Shown: in pieces, positions 35,163 to 46,765 of the stretch
Numbering within the stretch: position 1 is the stretch's first letter
How the letters are laid out: every line of letters starts with the position of its first letter
The notes under the pieces: model-generated
The model's input: the letters and a program-made list of their open reading frames with translations, nothing else
Database searches by the model: none
Told to the model about the DNA's origin: nothing
Translations under genes and position numbers: made by a program
NCBI GenBank assembly: GCA_009823505.1
Contig: VZQC01012262.1
Location: forward strand, 934,723 to 998,722
Origin: Rhizomys pruinosus
Taxonomy: Eukaryota > Chordata > Mammalia > Rodentia > Spalacidae
Reading direction: 5' to 3'
DNA: 64,000 nucleotides

Positions 35163-35896
35163 TTGAGACTTTTTAGGTCTCCACAAATCACACTGTTTCT
35201 GTTTAGTATGTTTAGAAAATCTGTTCTTTGCCAGAACTAAAAAGAGACCATAATTTTTGGTACTTGGATCTTAAACATAGTTGACACATGAACTACCGTT
35301 TCACTTGGATTAAAAGGCTTTAAATAGCTCTGGTTTCTCTATATTTATATTTTAAGTTGTTTTAGGCTTATAAATAGATGCCTGTTTAAGCTCGTCATTA
35401 GTGTAACTAACTTTTTAGCCAGTTACATTAAAATGGCAGAGAGGATAGGAAGTTGAGACAAACCTTTAGATCTTTCAGCTTCTTTCTGTAAATTGTAAAA
35501 ACGAACATTTTCACAATACAAATTGAATTGAAAAAGGAAATAATAGCAGTTAATTCGAGAGGTCTTATACTTTTTTTTATGGTTTCCTTTGGGTTCCATC
35601 AGAGCACTTTTGGTTGCTTGAAAACAAATTCAAGCATTTTTCAGATTCACTTAAACTACAAACAAGGTATATTAATTGGATGACTCAGAAAGTCTGGTGG
35701 TCGCACAGCTTTCGTTGTTATTTGTTTAGATTGTAACCTCACTGGCCTGGCCAGGCGGAGCTCTTCCTCTTCTTGATTTCAGGAGTGAGTAACGACAGCC
35801 ATGTGCTGCCAAGACTTCAAGAGTGTTAGGCCAGTAGAGACGATTTCTTCTCACAACAGAGCAAAAGTCCCGAGCTTTTCTCTGTTTACTCTTCAC

Positions 35897-36013
35897 CTGG
35901 TTGTAGTCTAGATGAACATGGTTAACTGCCTTGCTGGTTGTAGTAGTCAGATGAACGTGGTTAACTGCCTTGCTGGTTATAGTAGTCAGATGAATGTGGT
36001 TAACTGCCTTGCA
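35897..36013. repeat. Three-unit tandem repeat of about 39 bases
   Basis: The blocks ctggttgtag, tcagatgaacgtgg and ttaactgccttg occur three times in tandem with few changes. The first unit is shorter at agtctagatg. Confidence 0.85.
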
Positions 36014-36227
36014 CACAGCATTTTTACCATTATCCAGTAGAGTGTATGTGAGTCCACTAAGTCATATGGTTCAGTAAAAACAGGAAAAAGGTCTTTTTAG
36101 GAAGGGATACTAGCTGGTGATCATGGTATTTTTTGCTAGTATAGGTTCCAATAATTCTGTAATAAAAAGAAAGAATAGGAAGAAAAGATAAGGGTTAGGA
36201 AGATGAGTTAGTATACAAATTTAGTGA

Positions 36228-36450
36228 TGGAGGGCTGTGGATGTAACTCAGCTGGTAAGTGCTTGCCTAGCATACATGAAATCCTGGGTTCCATCCTTGG
36301 TACCACATAAACTGAGCATGGTAGTGTGCACTTGTAATCCCAGCACCCAGGAAATAGAAGCAGGAGTATGGTAGGTTCAGGACCGTACTCGGCTACATTT
36401 CTGGTTTGGGGCCAGCTTGGGATATATGAGAGCCTGTCTCAAAGAAAAAC
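36228..36450 (+). repeat. B4-type SINE
   Basis: An ID-like head (atgtaactcagctggtaagt, gcttgcctagcatac) is followed by a B1-like body (gagcatggtagtgtgcactt, gagcctgtctcaaag). This is the usual B4 order, on the plus strand. Confidence 0.75.
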
Positions 36451-36504
36451 AAACAAATGAACAAAAACAAATTTAGTGATTGCTATGTCTTTGGTGGAGG
36501 TTTG

Positions 36505-36827
36505 TTTGAGACAGGGTCTCCCTGTAGCCCTAGCAGGGCTGGAATTCACCATGTAGACCAGTCTGGCCTTGATCCCTTAGAGATCTGCCTGCCTCTGCCT
36601 CCTGAGTGCTAGAATTAAAGATTTGTACCCCCATGCCTGCCCCCCTTCTTTATACTATGTCTTACACAATTGTCACTCATTGATTTAAATCCTAGAAATG
36701 TCTAATGGCTCATGAATAAAAGTCAACAAATAAAAATGTATTTTGTTATCATTCAAGACACCTGTTTTTTGTTGTTTTTTTGTTTTTGGTCTTTTCGAGA
36801 CAGGGTCTCCCTGTAGCCCCAGCTGTA
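36505..36827 (-). repeat. B1, and a B1 fragment cut by a LINE-1
   Basis: Minus-strand B1 at 36505-36645. At about 36775-36827 a second B1 is broken off after cctgtagccccagctg, where LINE-1 3' sequence begins. Confidence 0.75.
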
Positions 36828-38030
36828 AGTTTTAAAGGAGCTTGAACAACAGTACCCTGCCTAGGTAAACAGTGCTGTTCCTAGAAGACACGGGTCATTA
36901 AATGAAAATCTCAGTGCCAGGCACAGGATACCTTCTTACACATCATTGTCCAGGAGGCCCTGGAGGTACCCAAACAGCACAGGCTACTGCCGTTGCTCTT
37001 GGTTTCTCGCCATAATGACTAGACGGTAAGACCCTACTGCTGAAGACCACTCACTTTGGATACGGGATGTAGAGAAGTCAACCTCAACTGACCAGGAAAC
37101 TTCCTGCCGGCTAGCTTAACATAGTGCTAGCCGGTGCTATCCAGGCGGCTGGGGGGAAAAGGCATCAGGTGGCTCCCCCAGCTCTGAACCTTGCATGCTG
37201 AAGGACTGACTATGCCTAGCAGTGTCTGTCACTAGTGAATTAGCCGCATCACAGTTAGGGGATGACCAGTGGCTTTCTGATTTGATGTGGCCTGACTCAC
37301 AGAAGGTATTTCATGCTGGGTGGTACTATAAACCCGGTCAAAAGTCTATGACTGAGGAGATCTTAGGCCCTGAGCGGGGAAAATCTATCGTTTATGCTAA
37401 ATGACCCTGCTGTCAAACTGTCTTCTGAGTATTTACCATTATACCCGTAGATTTGTGTTGTTCTCAACTTTAATCAGAGCAGCTTATTTCTGCAGTGAGT
37501 AGTGCTTAATGTAGACATTTACAACTGATCAAAGTGCTGAGTATAAGTACTGTGCATACTCAGCTGTGGATGAATCACCTGTATCCACCTCCCCCAAGAG
37601 TCAGGGACTGTGAAGGTAAAAGAGGTGGAAAGTATTGAAGAGCTGGCTGTGAGGAGGGCTGGGAAATGCTGTCTTCTAGATCTTGTGCACAGAAGCTGCC
37701 TAAGATCAAGTCAGTTAAAATTCCAGCATAGCGGGGAACAGGCTCCCAACACCCCACCCCTAGCCAAGGAGCTAATGACAGTTGGTTGCTGCCGAGGGAG
37801 GGAGAGTCACCGTCCTTTGGGGACGTGGCTGCTGATGGGGTGCCCATGCTCCAGTGGATGGCCCGGCATCCCTGTACATCTGGGCAGCACTAATTGGACT
37901 CATGGGGCTAATAACAAGAAAGAAATAAAAGGACAGGAAGTTGGGCAGGAGATGAGATAGGGGCATTAGGGGGGATATACAGGGAGGTAGTAGTAGATGG
38001 ATATGGTCCAAATAAATCATAAAAAAAAAT
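36828..38030 (+). mobile_element. LINE-1 (rodent Lx-like) 3' region
   Basis: A 5'-truncated LINE-1 of about 1.2 kb in sense orientation. I recognise the block order of the old rodent LINE-1 3' UTR: aatctcagtgccaggcac, agacggtaagaccctactgc, atgcctagcagtgtctgt, ggatgaccagtggctttctg, ctccagtggatggccc, gggcagcactaattggactc, then an A-rich end at about 38025. It carries no intact ORF2. It is inserted in the RAB23 sense direction in intron 3. Confidence 0.75.
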
Positions 38031-38079
38031 ATATTTTTTCAAAGAACGTGAACAGAGCACCAGCATCATTTCACTCTAC

Positions 38080-38200
38080 TCTGGACTGCAGCTACAAGAT
38101 GCAGTGCGGCTTAGCTGCCTGCTCCATGCCTTCCCTGCCTTGGTAGACTGGACCTTCAAACTGAGCCAAAACAAACTCCTCCTTCCTTAAACAAAACAAA
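38080..38200 (+). repeat. Rodent dispersed repeat fragment
   Basis: The pattern gctgcctgctccatgccttc ... tggactgg.ccttcaaactg.agccaaaacaaac is common in rodent genomes. I cannot name the family with certainty. Confidence 0.4.
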
Positions 38201-38239
38201 ACAAGACAAGACAAAGATGTCAACCACCAGCCTTTTTCT

Positions 38240-38640
38240 TTGTGCTTCTTTGTTTTTTCTCGCTTGCTCTTGGAACTTTTTGGCAGGCTCTTTCCCTGCC
38301 AGTGGGTTTTCCTGGGCCTGTGGACCCAGTGATCAATCAGAACCACCCAAATACGTTCAGATTAACCACTCAGGTTCACCCCATATTGATTCGTAATTTA
38401 CATATGGGTGGAGCCACTCAGGTTAATTCCCAGCACATAAAAGACTTGTGCCAGAAGGCCAGACAGCAATTTACTGAGTTCCCTTCTTTGCCCCATAAAA
38501 CTTTTACTTGCTTGTCCTTCTACTGCCCTGGGTCGTCATTCTTGAGCGTGAACTCAGAAGCCATTGGGTCAGGGTGACATTGGTGGTCGTATTTTCCAGG
38601 ACTCTAGTCCCCAGAACAAACCCACCACGATCTGAGAAAG
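38240..38640 (+). mobile_element. Probable solitary LTR
   Basis: It has LTR-like promoter layout: a CCAAT-like region (gatcaatcagaaccaccc), a TATA-like cataaaa, a polyadenylation-type cataaaacttttacttgctt, and a closing gggtcgtcattcttgagcg. No internal retroviral sequence lies next to it on either side. The family is unassigned, and the borders are approximate. Confidence 0.45.
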
Positions 38641-39511
38641 GCTCCATCTCACTGAGAGAGCCCCATGGCATGACCACTGAGCTGAATTATCAAACCTGTA
38701 AAGAAATTATTTACAAATCTTTTCCAACCCCATTCTCAGTGAAGAAAACGATACAAGCAGGACCTGGTGGCACACACCGTGATCTCAGTGCTGGGATTAA
38801 GGGAATGAACCACCCTGTAGTTCTGTTTTTATTGATGCTTTTTTGGGGAGTTTTTGCATTGAATTAATCCATTTTTCTCCTGTGGCTCTATCTACATACA
38901 TCTTTTACTTATTTAGCTGCCTTTGATTAGTAACTGTCAACTGACGGAACAAAATTAAATCTTTCTTTGCCTGCCTCCCCCAACAAGGTGCTAGTGGTTT
39001 GTTTGGGGTATGGTTCTAGGAAGTAGAAGTGGAAGACTAGGGGAAAGGTCTGGGAAGGGAGAGTTTGGGAAGCCTAGGCTACTACAGTGAACAAAGACAC
39101 AGATTATAGTTTGTAGGCAAATAGGGGTCAATTCCTCTAAAGAGCCTCCCAGACATGCCTCTGGAGGTTGAAGTAATTACCAGGTCCTCTTGGGAAGGTG
39201 CTAAGAAACCTAAGGCCCTTCAGAAACTTGTGAGACAACAAACAGCACAAATGAAAACAAACCTTTGAGGCACAAAAGTAGAGGAACCTGCTTGAGGAGC
39301 AGAACCAGTAACAAGCAGAGCTGCCTGTCACAACTGCTCCACTACCTGGAGGGCAGGTGTATCGTAGGCTGGTGTCTGCTACACTTTGCATTACTCCCTG
39401 AGATTATGCATCAACAGTCTGTCTGTTGACATTCCCTTGGTGTCCCCAATCTGTCACCTACCCAAAAAATCAGAGAAAGAGTGTGTTTTATTGTTTGTTC
39501 TATTAGTAGTA

Positions 39512-39545
39512 GTGGTGGTGGTGGTGGTGGTGGTGGTGGTAGTAG
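39512..39545. repeat. (GGT)n microsatellite
   Basis: Trinucleotide GGT run next to AGT units. Confidence 0.95.
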
Positions 39546-39554
39546 TGTTATTTT

Positions 39555-39808
39555 GGTCTTTTTTTTTTTTTAGACACGGTCTCTCTATAGCCCCAGCTGG
39601 CCTGGAACTCACTCTGTAGACCAAGCTAGCCTTGAACTCACAGAGATCCGCCTACCTCTGCCTCCTGAGTGCTAAGATTAAAGGCATGCACCACCATGCC
39701 CAGTTTAAAGATGGTTCTTAGCCACCATGTGGGTGCTGGGAATTGAACCTGGGTCCTCTGCAAGAGGAGTCAGCACTCTTAACCGCTGAGCCATCTCTCC
39801 AGCCCCTA
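39555..39808 (-). repeat. Composite SINE: B2 head fused to B1
   Basis: On the minus strand, a B2 head (39808 down to 39704, ending accatctttaaa) is followed by a complete B1 (39703 down to about 39572) and an A tail (T-run at 39560-39571). The fusion point is the same as in the composites at 654, 10011 and 20857. Confidence 0.8.
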
Positions 39809-39814
39809 TTTTTT

Positions 39815-40305
39815 TTCTTTTGAGACAGAGTCTCCTTGTAGCCTCAGCTGTGTAGACCAGGCTGGCCTTGATCTCGAAGAGCTCTACCTCTGGCTTCTAA
39901 GTACTGGGATTAAAGATGTTCTTATTCCTGCATTTTTAAAACAACCCTGAGCATTTCCATACTTCCCTTCTTCCTGCTTATATCTGGCACTGATGGCAGT
40001 GATGGGTGAGGTACAGTTCCTGGCAGCAGCCTGAGGAGTTCCCTTCATTTGGGGGAACCCCACTTAAAACCACACCCTTGGTCATAGCATGGAAAAGAAT
40101 TTCAGAACCAGTCAGCATGAAGTAGAATTGGAGAAATGGTTTATAGAAAGATTTTTTTTTTCTTTTTTTTCTTTTTTTGAGACAGGCTCTCCCTGTAGCT
40201 CCAGCTGGCCTGGAACTCACTATGTAGACCAGGCTAGCCTTGAACATACCTCTGCCTCTGCCTCCTAAGTGCTGAGATTAAAGGTGTGCGCCACCATGCC
40301 TGGCT
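39815..40305 (-). repeat. Two B1 SINEs
   Basis: Minus-strand B1s at 39815-39915 (partly deleted) and 40160-40305 (gagacaggctctccctgtag to caccatgcctggc). Confidence 0.85.
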
Positions 40306-40651
40306 AAACAAGATTTTAATAAGATTTTTAAGCATTAGGGCTAAGAGAGTAAGAGTTGCTGGGAAAGAAAAAAAAGACATTCAGCGCATGGACTGTGGCT
40401 TCCGTGGGAAGAGCCCTGCTTCACTGTCTTCGCAGTTGCCGTGTGCTCTTTTCGGTGGCTTCTGAAGCTGCTGGCTTCCTTCAGTGGGTTGGTTACTAAG
40501 GACCCTAAGTGGGACCCATAGGGTGGCTCCTTAAGGGAGCCAGACAGGATTACAGTCGATTAAGGAACAGCTGTAGATGCTAGAGATGCAGGAAGTTGGG
40601 TTATCTTAACTGGAAACAAAGTTAATAGTCTTTTCTGTGAGAGTCCAGAAC

Positions 40652-41067
40652 ATATCCCAGAGGTATGAGACCCTACCCAAGGACATATTTGTAGGCCTCG
40701 TTGTATTACTACTTAAACATTCTTTTTTTTTAAATTTTATTTATTTCTGTATGTGTATGAATGTACTTACTGTCAGCATGTAGGTTTGTGCACCCGTGAC
40801 GTGCAATGCCGCGGAGGTCAGAAGAGGGTGTCCGATTCCCCTGGAACTGGAGTTCTCCTGGAATTGGAGTTGCAGACGGTTCTTAGCTGCCATGTGGGTG
40901 CTGGGGATCGAACCCAGGTCCTCTGCAAGAGCGGTTGGTGCTCTTAACCGCTAGGCTATCTCTCTAGTCCCTACTTCAACATTTTTAATGAAAATATCCC
41001 AGAGGTATGAGACCCTACCCAAGGACATATTTGTAGGCCTCGTTGTATTACTATTTCAACATTCTTA
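40652..41067. repeat. Short tandem duplication with a B2 in the first unit
   Basis: About 73 bases (atatcccagaggtatgagac ... gttgtattacta) occur at 40652-40722 and 40994-41066 almost unchanged. A minus-strand B2 (about 40727-40970) sits between them, flanked by ctacttaaacatt and ctacttcaacatt. The simplest history is a tandem duplication, then a B2 insertion into the first unit. Confidence 0.85.
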
Positions 41068-41389
41068 ATTGAAAATATCCTATATGAAAGAAATATTGTC
41101 TTATGTTGGTATCTTCAGAGCAATTATTAACTATGTTGGAGGTTCCAGTTTTAACTGAGAGGCTTCAACCGGGGACTTTTTCTTTCCCATGTATCCACAT
41201 TTTTTCCTATCTTTCTGTCCTGTCTTAAATCATCTACTTAGATTTTATTTTTGTCATGTAGTTACTTTAAGGTTTTAAGTTTTAAGGGTCTAGGATCTTA
41301 TATACCTAGAAATACAGTGTTTTCTTGTATTTAAATGACAGTTGAGTGGATATAAAATTCTAGGCTTAAAAGTAACAGAAAATTTCTTT

Positions 41390-41634
41390 TTTTTTTTTAA
41401 TTTTATTTATTTCTGTATGTGTATGAATGTACTGTCTGCATGCAGGTCTGTGCACCCATGTCGTGCAATGCCGTGGAGGTCAGAAGAGGGCGTCACATTC
41501 CCCTGGAACTGAAGTTCTCCTGGAATTGGAGTTTCAGACGGTTCTCAGCCGCCATGTGGGTGCTGGGGATCGAACCCAGGTCCTCTGTAAGAGCAGTCGG
41601 TGCTCTTAACCGCTAGGCCATCTCTCCAGCCCCT
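41390..41634 (-). repeat. B2 SINE
   Basis: Full minus-strand B2 (gaatgtactgtctgcatgca to cgctaggccatctctccagc), with taacagaa(a) on both sides. Confidence 0.92.
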
Positions 41635-41664
41635 AACAGAAACTTTTCTAATAAAGAACGTTCT

Positions 41665-42010
41665 GCTGGGCATGGTGGCGCACGCCTTTAATCCTAGCAC
41701 TTGGGAGGCAGAGGCAGGCGGATCTTTGTGAGTTCAAGGCCAGCTTGCTCTACAGAGTGAGTTCCAGGACAGCTGGGACTACAGGGAGACCCTGTCTCGA
41801 AAAGACTAAAAAAAAAAAAAATGTTCCACCAGAAGAGGTGGCTCAGGCTGGGTTAAGAGCAGTGGCTGCTCTTGCAGAGGACCCAGGTTTGGTTTCTGGC
41901 ACCCACACAGAGGTTAACAGCCATCCATAGCTCCATCCTAGGGCATCTGACGCTCTCTTCTGGCCTCCTGTGCACTTCCATACATGCAGGCAAAACACTC
42001 ATACACGTTA
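41665..42010 (+). repeat. B1 and an older B2/B3
   Basis: Sense B1 at 41665-41820, then a B3-like element at about 41828-42010 (cttgcagaggacccaggttt, gcaggcaaaacactcataca). Confidence 0.85.
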
Positions 42011-42439
42011 AAAATTTTTTAAAAGAATGTTCTTAATGGTTAAATATTTTATTTGTAGTTTTAACGTGTACCACAGTTCAAGTAAATACACATTTAGTCC
42101 CAATCTGAAGCCTCGGAATTTCTCTTTGAATTTTATGTTTTTATTCAGTTTTCAACTTGTTTTTATTTTATCTAGGCTATTCCCAGATGAGCCCCATGCT
42201 TCTGGGGTAGTACCATGCTGCTGCCTGTCCTTCGTTCTGTATTCTTTGGCTTTCACACTGTTCTGTCTGGGGGTAGGCTATTACTGGTTTGGGCCTTAGA
42301 GTGTCTTGGTAGCTCAGGTATGTCTTGAGTCCTAGAAAGGAAACTCTTAATAGCAGAGGAGGGACCTGGAAAGAGTAACATAAAGAAAACATGCCTTAAT
42401 TCCAAGAAATTCTCTTGAGCTCCAGGAAGACATTCATCA

Positions 42440-42840
42440 TTTTCCTACCTATTTTTGTCACTATGGTGTGTGAATCAACAGCTTTCCCAGGAGGTTTTGT
42501 GGGGGCCAGATTAGGGGGACAGGGACACAGGATTTCAAGAGCCTGTATATAAATTAAAGAATATTCTCAGACCAAGCTGCTGGAAAATGCAACATACTTT
42601 ATTTCTCAGGGTGAGACCATGTGCCCTTGGTTCCTAGGACATTTTATAGGGAACCACAAAAAGATGGTTTCTTGCCAGAACTGGGCATATAATGAGTCAC
42701 ATTAACTACTTCCTCATGGCTCCCTGTACCATCTTAATAAGTCTTCGCAGAAGATCACACAGGTACCATGTTGTCAAAACCTTTATTTGAGCCTCACAGC
42801 CTTTAATCCCCTCAATTTGGTGTTTATTTTTAATCTTAGA
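42440..42840 (-). repeat. Dispersed LTR-like repeat, paralogue of 6420-6745
   Basis: It shares ordered blocks with 6420-6745. The reverse complement shows AATAAA about 20 bases before cagcagcttggtctgag, in keeping with an LTR 3' part. Family not assigned. Confidence 0.4.
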
Positions 42841-43054
42841 TAACATTAGCTCAACAGTATAATTGATATTAAAGTATTGTCCAGAGATACAGAATGGGAA
42901 TTATGGATGAGGTAAGTTAAATTAACCCTTTTGTATGTTTGTAATTTTTGTACTGGTTCTCAAATGTTGTCCTTTTGAATTACTGACATTCTGCAACAAA
43001 AATACTAAAATTCTTTGAAAAGAAAATAGATTATGTTTACTTTCTCTGGTCTTT

Positions 43055-43645
43055 TAAAAATATTTTATTTTTTATTTTATGTGTATGAGTGTATTGCCTG
43101 CATGTATATAAGTGTACTTATGTCGTGCAGTGCCCTCAAGGTCAGAAGAGGGCATGATCCTCTGGAATTGGAGTTACAGATGGTTGTTAGTTGCCACGTT
43201 GAGGCTGGGAATCAAACCTAGGTTCTCTGCAACAGAAGTCGAGTGTTCTCAACTGCTGAGCCATTTCTCCAGCCCTTTGTGGTCTTTCTTAGAACTGTGC
43301 TATAAGCAAATTATGATTTTTGTCATGAAGAATCTAGCAAAAGCTTGTCGTTCCTGCTTAGTTTACTGTTATACTTATTATGATGGAATTAAGTCATATT
43401 TTATGACATTCTGAAAATAATGTGCAGTTTTAGTGTATTTTAATACTTGAACTTTTTTTTTTTTTTTTTTTTTTTTTTTGTTTGTTTTTGTCTTTTTATG
43501 AAGACATGGAGGGTTCACCTTTAGTGTCGCTAGCTGGCCTGGAACTCACATAGTAAGAAACAGGTTGGCCTTGAACTTACAGAGATCTGCCTGCCTCTGC
43601 TTCCCAAGTGCTGGGATTAAAGGTGTGTGTCACCATGCCCAGTAA
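43055..43645 (-). repeat. B2 and B1 SINEs
   Basis: Diverged minus-strand B2 at 43055-43278 (ctcaactgctgagccatttc), and a B1 at 43450-43645 with a long T-run as its tail. Confidence 0.85.
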
Positions 43646-43821
43646 TACTTGAACATTTTAAAAATCACTGGTTTTCAAAAATAAGGAAATATGTTAAAAT
43701 ATAAGCAAAATGCTAAAAGTTGAGTTCAATATTAACTAGAAGTTGTTTTGAATGAGTAAAAGTTGTTCCTGCCCTGCAGAGAATTGTTTTATTAATCCAG
43801 TTTTCTTTTGTGATCTTACAG

Positions 43822-43978
43822 GAGCCCAGGCTTGTGTGCTTGTATTTTCTACTACAGACAGGGAATCTTTTGAAGCAATTTCCAGCTGGAGAGAAAAGGT
43901 AGTAGCTGAAGTTGGAGATATACCCACTGTGCTTGTTCAGAACAAGATTGATCTCTTGGATGATTCATGTATAAAAAA
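43822..43978 (+). CDS. RAB23: RAB23 coding exon 3 of 6 (NKID motif)
   Basis: Acceptor ttacag ends at 43821; donor gtaaga starts at 43979. The 157 bases encode residues 81-133 (GAQACVLVFSTTDRESFEAI, VLVQNKIDLLDDSCIK). NKID at 121-124 is the G4 guanine-specificity motif. It ends in codon 133, phase 2. Residue 117 is Val here, where I recall Ala in human. Confidence 0.97.
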
Positions 43979-44404
43979 GTAAGATGGCTACTGTTAAAAT
44001 TTTGGCCTTCCCTTCCCCTTCTCTTTTGACTTTCTGTCTCTGTGCTTGGTATCTGCCCCCCACATCCCTTAAATCTGTATTAAAACATCTTCATACTGAC
44101 TTATCCTGAAATTTTGTTCTGTGGGAAGCAAAAATGTGCAGCTTTAGCTGAAAAGAGCCCTCAGGTTGCTACAGCTGACAGCCCAGGTGGGGGCTGGTAA
44201 ACACCTGTTGCTGCTAGCATGGGGTGAGCACCTGTGACCCCCACACTGGAGGCTGAAGTAGGAGCATCACAGGTTCAAGGTCAGCCTGTACACAGTAAGA
44301 CCCAAAGTATTTCTAGATGTTTTAATGTCTATAGCAAATAGATATTTATGGATTTAGGGAAGTTTGAGTCACCACATTGTTTTATATTTTCAGAACTGTT
44401 ATGC

Positions 44405-44700
44405 TAATTTTTTTTTTTTTGTCTTGAGGGTGTAGAAGAGAGTGTCACATGTCTTTCTCTGTCACTCTCCATCTTATTCCTTTGAGGCAGTATCTCTCTC
44501 TCTGAATGTGGAGCTTTCCTTTTAAACTAGGCTGCTAGTTAACAAGTCCCCAGTGATCCTCCTGTCTCCATTCCCAACAGTGCTGGGGCTACAAGTGTGT
44601 GGGAGACCACACCCAACTTGTTATGTGTGTTGGGATCCAAACTCTGGTCCTCGTGGTTACTCAGCAAGTATTCTTATCCATGCAGCCATTTCTCTGTCCT
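44405..44700 (-). repeat. Old SINE-like stretch (B4/B3 type)
   Basis: Diverged minus-strand pattern (ctgggggctacaagtgtgtg-like block, then tgcagccatttctctgtcct). Only weak support. Confidence 0.4.
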
Positions 44701-44795
44701 CTCAAAAATACTGAGTTTATCATCCAGATAATTTTATCTGTAAATATTTCTCTTCATTATTAATAATGTTTTGTTAGCTCTTAAAATTTTTTCTT

Positions 44796-45010
44796 GGGGC
44801 TGGAGAGATGGCTCAGTGGTTAAGAGCGCTGACTGCTCTTGCAGAGGACCCAGGTTTGATTCCCAGCACCCACATGGTGGCTAAGAACTGTCTTTAACTC
44901 CAGTTCCAGGGGAATCTGACACCCTCTTCTGACCTCTGTGGCATTGTATGACATGGGTGCACCAACCTACATGCAGACAGTAGACTCATACACATAAAAA
45001 AATTAATAAT
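44796..45010 (+). repeat. B2 SINE
   Basis: Full sense B2 from ggggctggagagatggctca to actcatacacataaaaaa. aaattttttctt is repeated on both sides (about 44784 and 45015). Confidence 0.93.
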
Positions 45011-45409
45011 TAAAAAAATTTTTTCTTTATATTTAACTTCAAGTTTTCTTTTTGAATCAGTGTGTGTCTATGTAGCCTAGGCTCCAACTGGCTATAAGCT
45101 CGTTAGTTACCTAGCCTAGGTGGGCCTCAGATTCTGCCTTAGCCTTGGGTGCCAGGGTTGAAAGCATGCATCTTGCATACCTGGCTGAGGATCTGCTCTT
45201 GTAAGGTGGCTCTTGGCAGTTAGTCTTTGTTCTTTGTGATATTCATCTTTGCCTTAGGGCTAACTGAATATTGTCATCACAAAATGGCAGCTATTTCTTC
45301 CAGAGCAGGTGATCCAAGAGACAGCAAAAACCACAGCAGCACCTCAGAGGACCTAGTCTCAGAAGTCACATACTGTGGCTTTTGTTTTGTTGGACACAGG
45401 CAACTTTTT

Positions 45410-46235
45410 TTTTTTTCTTTTTTGAGACAGGGTCTCCCTGTAGCCTCAGCTGGCCTGGAACTCACTTTTATAGACCAAGGTGGCCTGGAACTCACAGAGA
45501 TCTGCCTGCCTCTGCCTCCCAAGTGCTGGGATCAAAGGTGTGTGCCACCACACCTGGCAGCTACTTTAATTTTAAAGTGAAGAGAGCTACACAGGCTGAA
45601 AAGAGCAAGAGGCTAGGGGTCAGGGGGGCCATTCTGGAGTAAGGACTATAATCCTAGTACAGCTAAAAGGCAGCAAAGATAATTGATGTCTCTAAGAGTA
45701 ATTTGCCAGGCATGGTGGTGCACACCTGTAATCCCAGCACTTGGGAGGCAGAGACAGGTAGATCTCTGTGAGTTCAAGGCCAGCCTGGTCTACAAAGTGA
45801 GTTCCAGGACAACTGGGGCTGTCTCAAAAAGTTAAAAAAAAAAAAAAAGTAATTTATAATTAATAAATTCAATCATTCTTCCATATACATAAATGTAATT
45901 TTTTTCTTTTTTGAGCCAGGGTCTCCCTCTAGCTCCAGTTGTCCTGGAACTCGCTGTGTAGACCAGGCTGGCCTAGATCTCACAAAGATCCTCCTGCCTC
46001 TGCCTCCTGAGTGCTGAAATTAAAGGCATTTGTCAATATGCCCAAGTTGAAAAGTGATTTTTTTAACATGGTCTCGACTCCAGGCCTTCAGTGTCCCTGA
46101 GGATGACCATGAACTTCGGATCCTTCTGTGTCTGCCTCCGAAGTGCTAGCCAGTTTATGCAGTGCTGAGGATCGAACCCAGGGAATCAAGCATGTTATCC
46201 AAGCACTCTACGAACTGAGCTACTTCCCTAGCCCC
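45410..46235. repeat. SINE cluster: B1 (-), B1 (+), B1 (-), ID-like (-)
   Basis: B1 minus at 45410-45560, B1 plus at 45703-45850, B1 minus at 45905-46045, and a tRNA/ID-like remnant at about 46150-46235 (gaactgagctacttccctag). Confidence 0.85.
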
Positions 46236-46501
46236 AAATTAGGATAGTCTCTAAAGAAAAGTGCTATTTTGTGACTTCATCAAAAAGCATTTTGTTATGA
46301 TTATAACACAGTGATTGGTTGGTGTTATTCTTCAGAGTAGTGAAGGTGAAAGTCCTGCGTGAGCAACGAAATGCAGCCTTCAGGGGGTTTCTGTTAACCG
46401 GGCATCAGTATGCAGCTTCATAGGAAATGTGCACGTGTTCTGAAGGATCTGACCCCTCTCCATCCTGCAGTGTTGCTCAGTAGTGATATTAAAACAAGCT
46501 G

Positions 46502-46623
46502 CCAGAGGCAGGCGGATCTTTGTGAGTTCAAGGCCAGCCTGGTCTACAGATTGAGTTCCAGGCCAGCTGGGGCTACATGGAGACCCTGTCTCGAAAAGAC
46601 CAAAATAAATAAATAAATAAATA
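46502..46623 (+). repeat. 5'-truncated B1 SINE
   Basis: It starts inside B1 at agaggcaggcggatctttgt and ends in an AAAT tail. aaaacaagctgcca (46491) and aaaaccaagctgcca (46623) flank it as target-site duplication. It lies only about 60 bases upstream of the next RAB23 exon. Confidence 0.9.
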
Positions 46624-46682
46624 AAACCAAGCTGCCAACAGGTACCTTTACAGGCTTTTTGTTTGTTTTAATTGATGTGCAG

Positions 46683-46765
46683 TGAGGAAGCTGAGGCACT
46701 GGCCAAAAGGTTAAAGTTAAGATTCTACAGAACATCAGTGAAAGAAGATCTAAATGTGAATGAAG
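46683..46765 (+). CDS. RAB23: RAB23 coding exon 4 of 6 (G5 region)
   Basis: Acceptor tgtgcag ends at 46682; donor gtaaat starts at 46766. The 83 bases encode EEAEALAKRLKLRFYRTSVK and on to EDLNVNE, including the TSV stretch (150-152) at the position of the G5 motif. It ends after the first base of codon 161. Confidence 0.96.

Noticed and set aside
38240..38867. Open frames of 111 and 119 codons in the solitary LTR region
   Set aside because: They overlap an LTR-like promoter and its flank, and no retroviral or cellular domain is seen.
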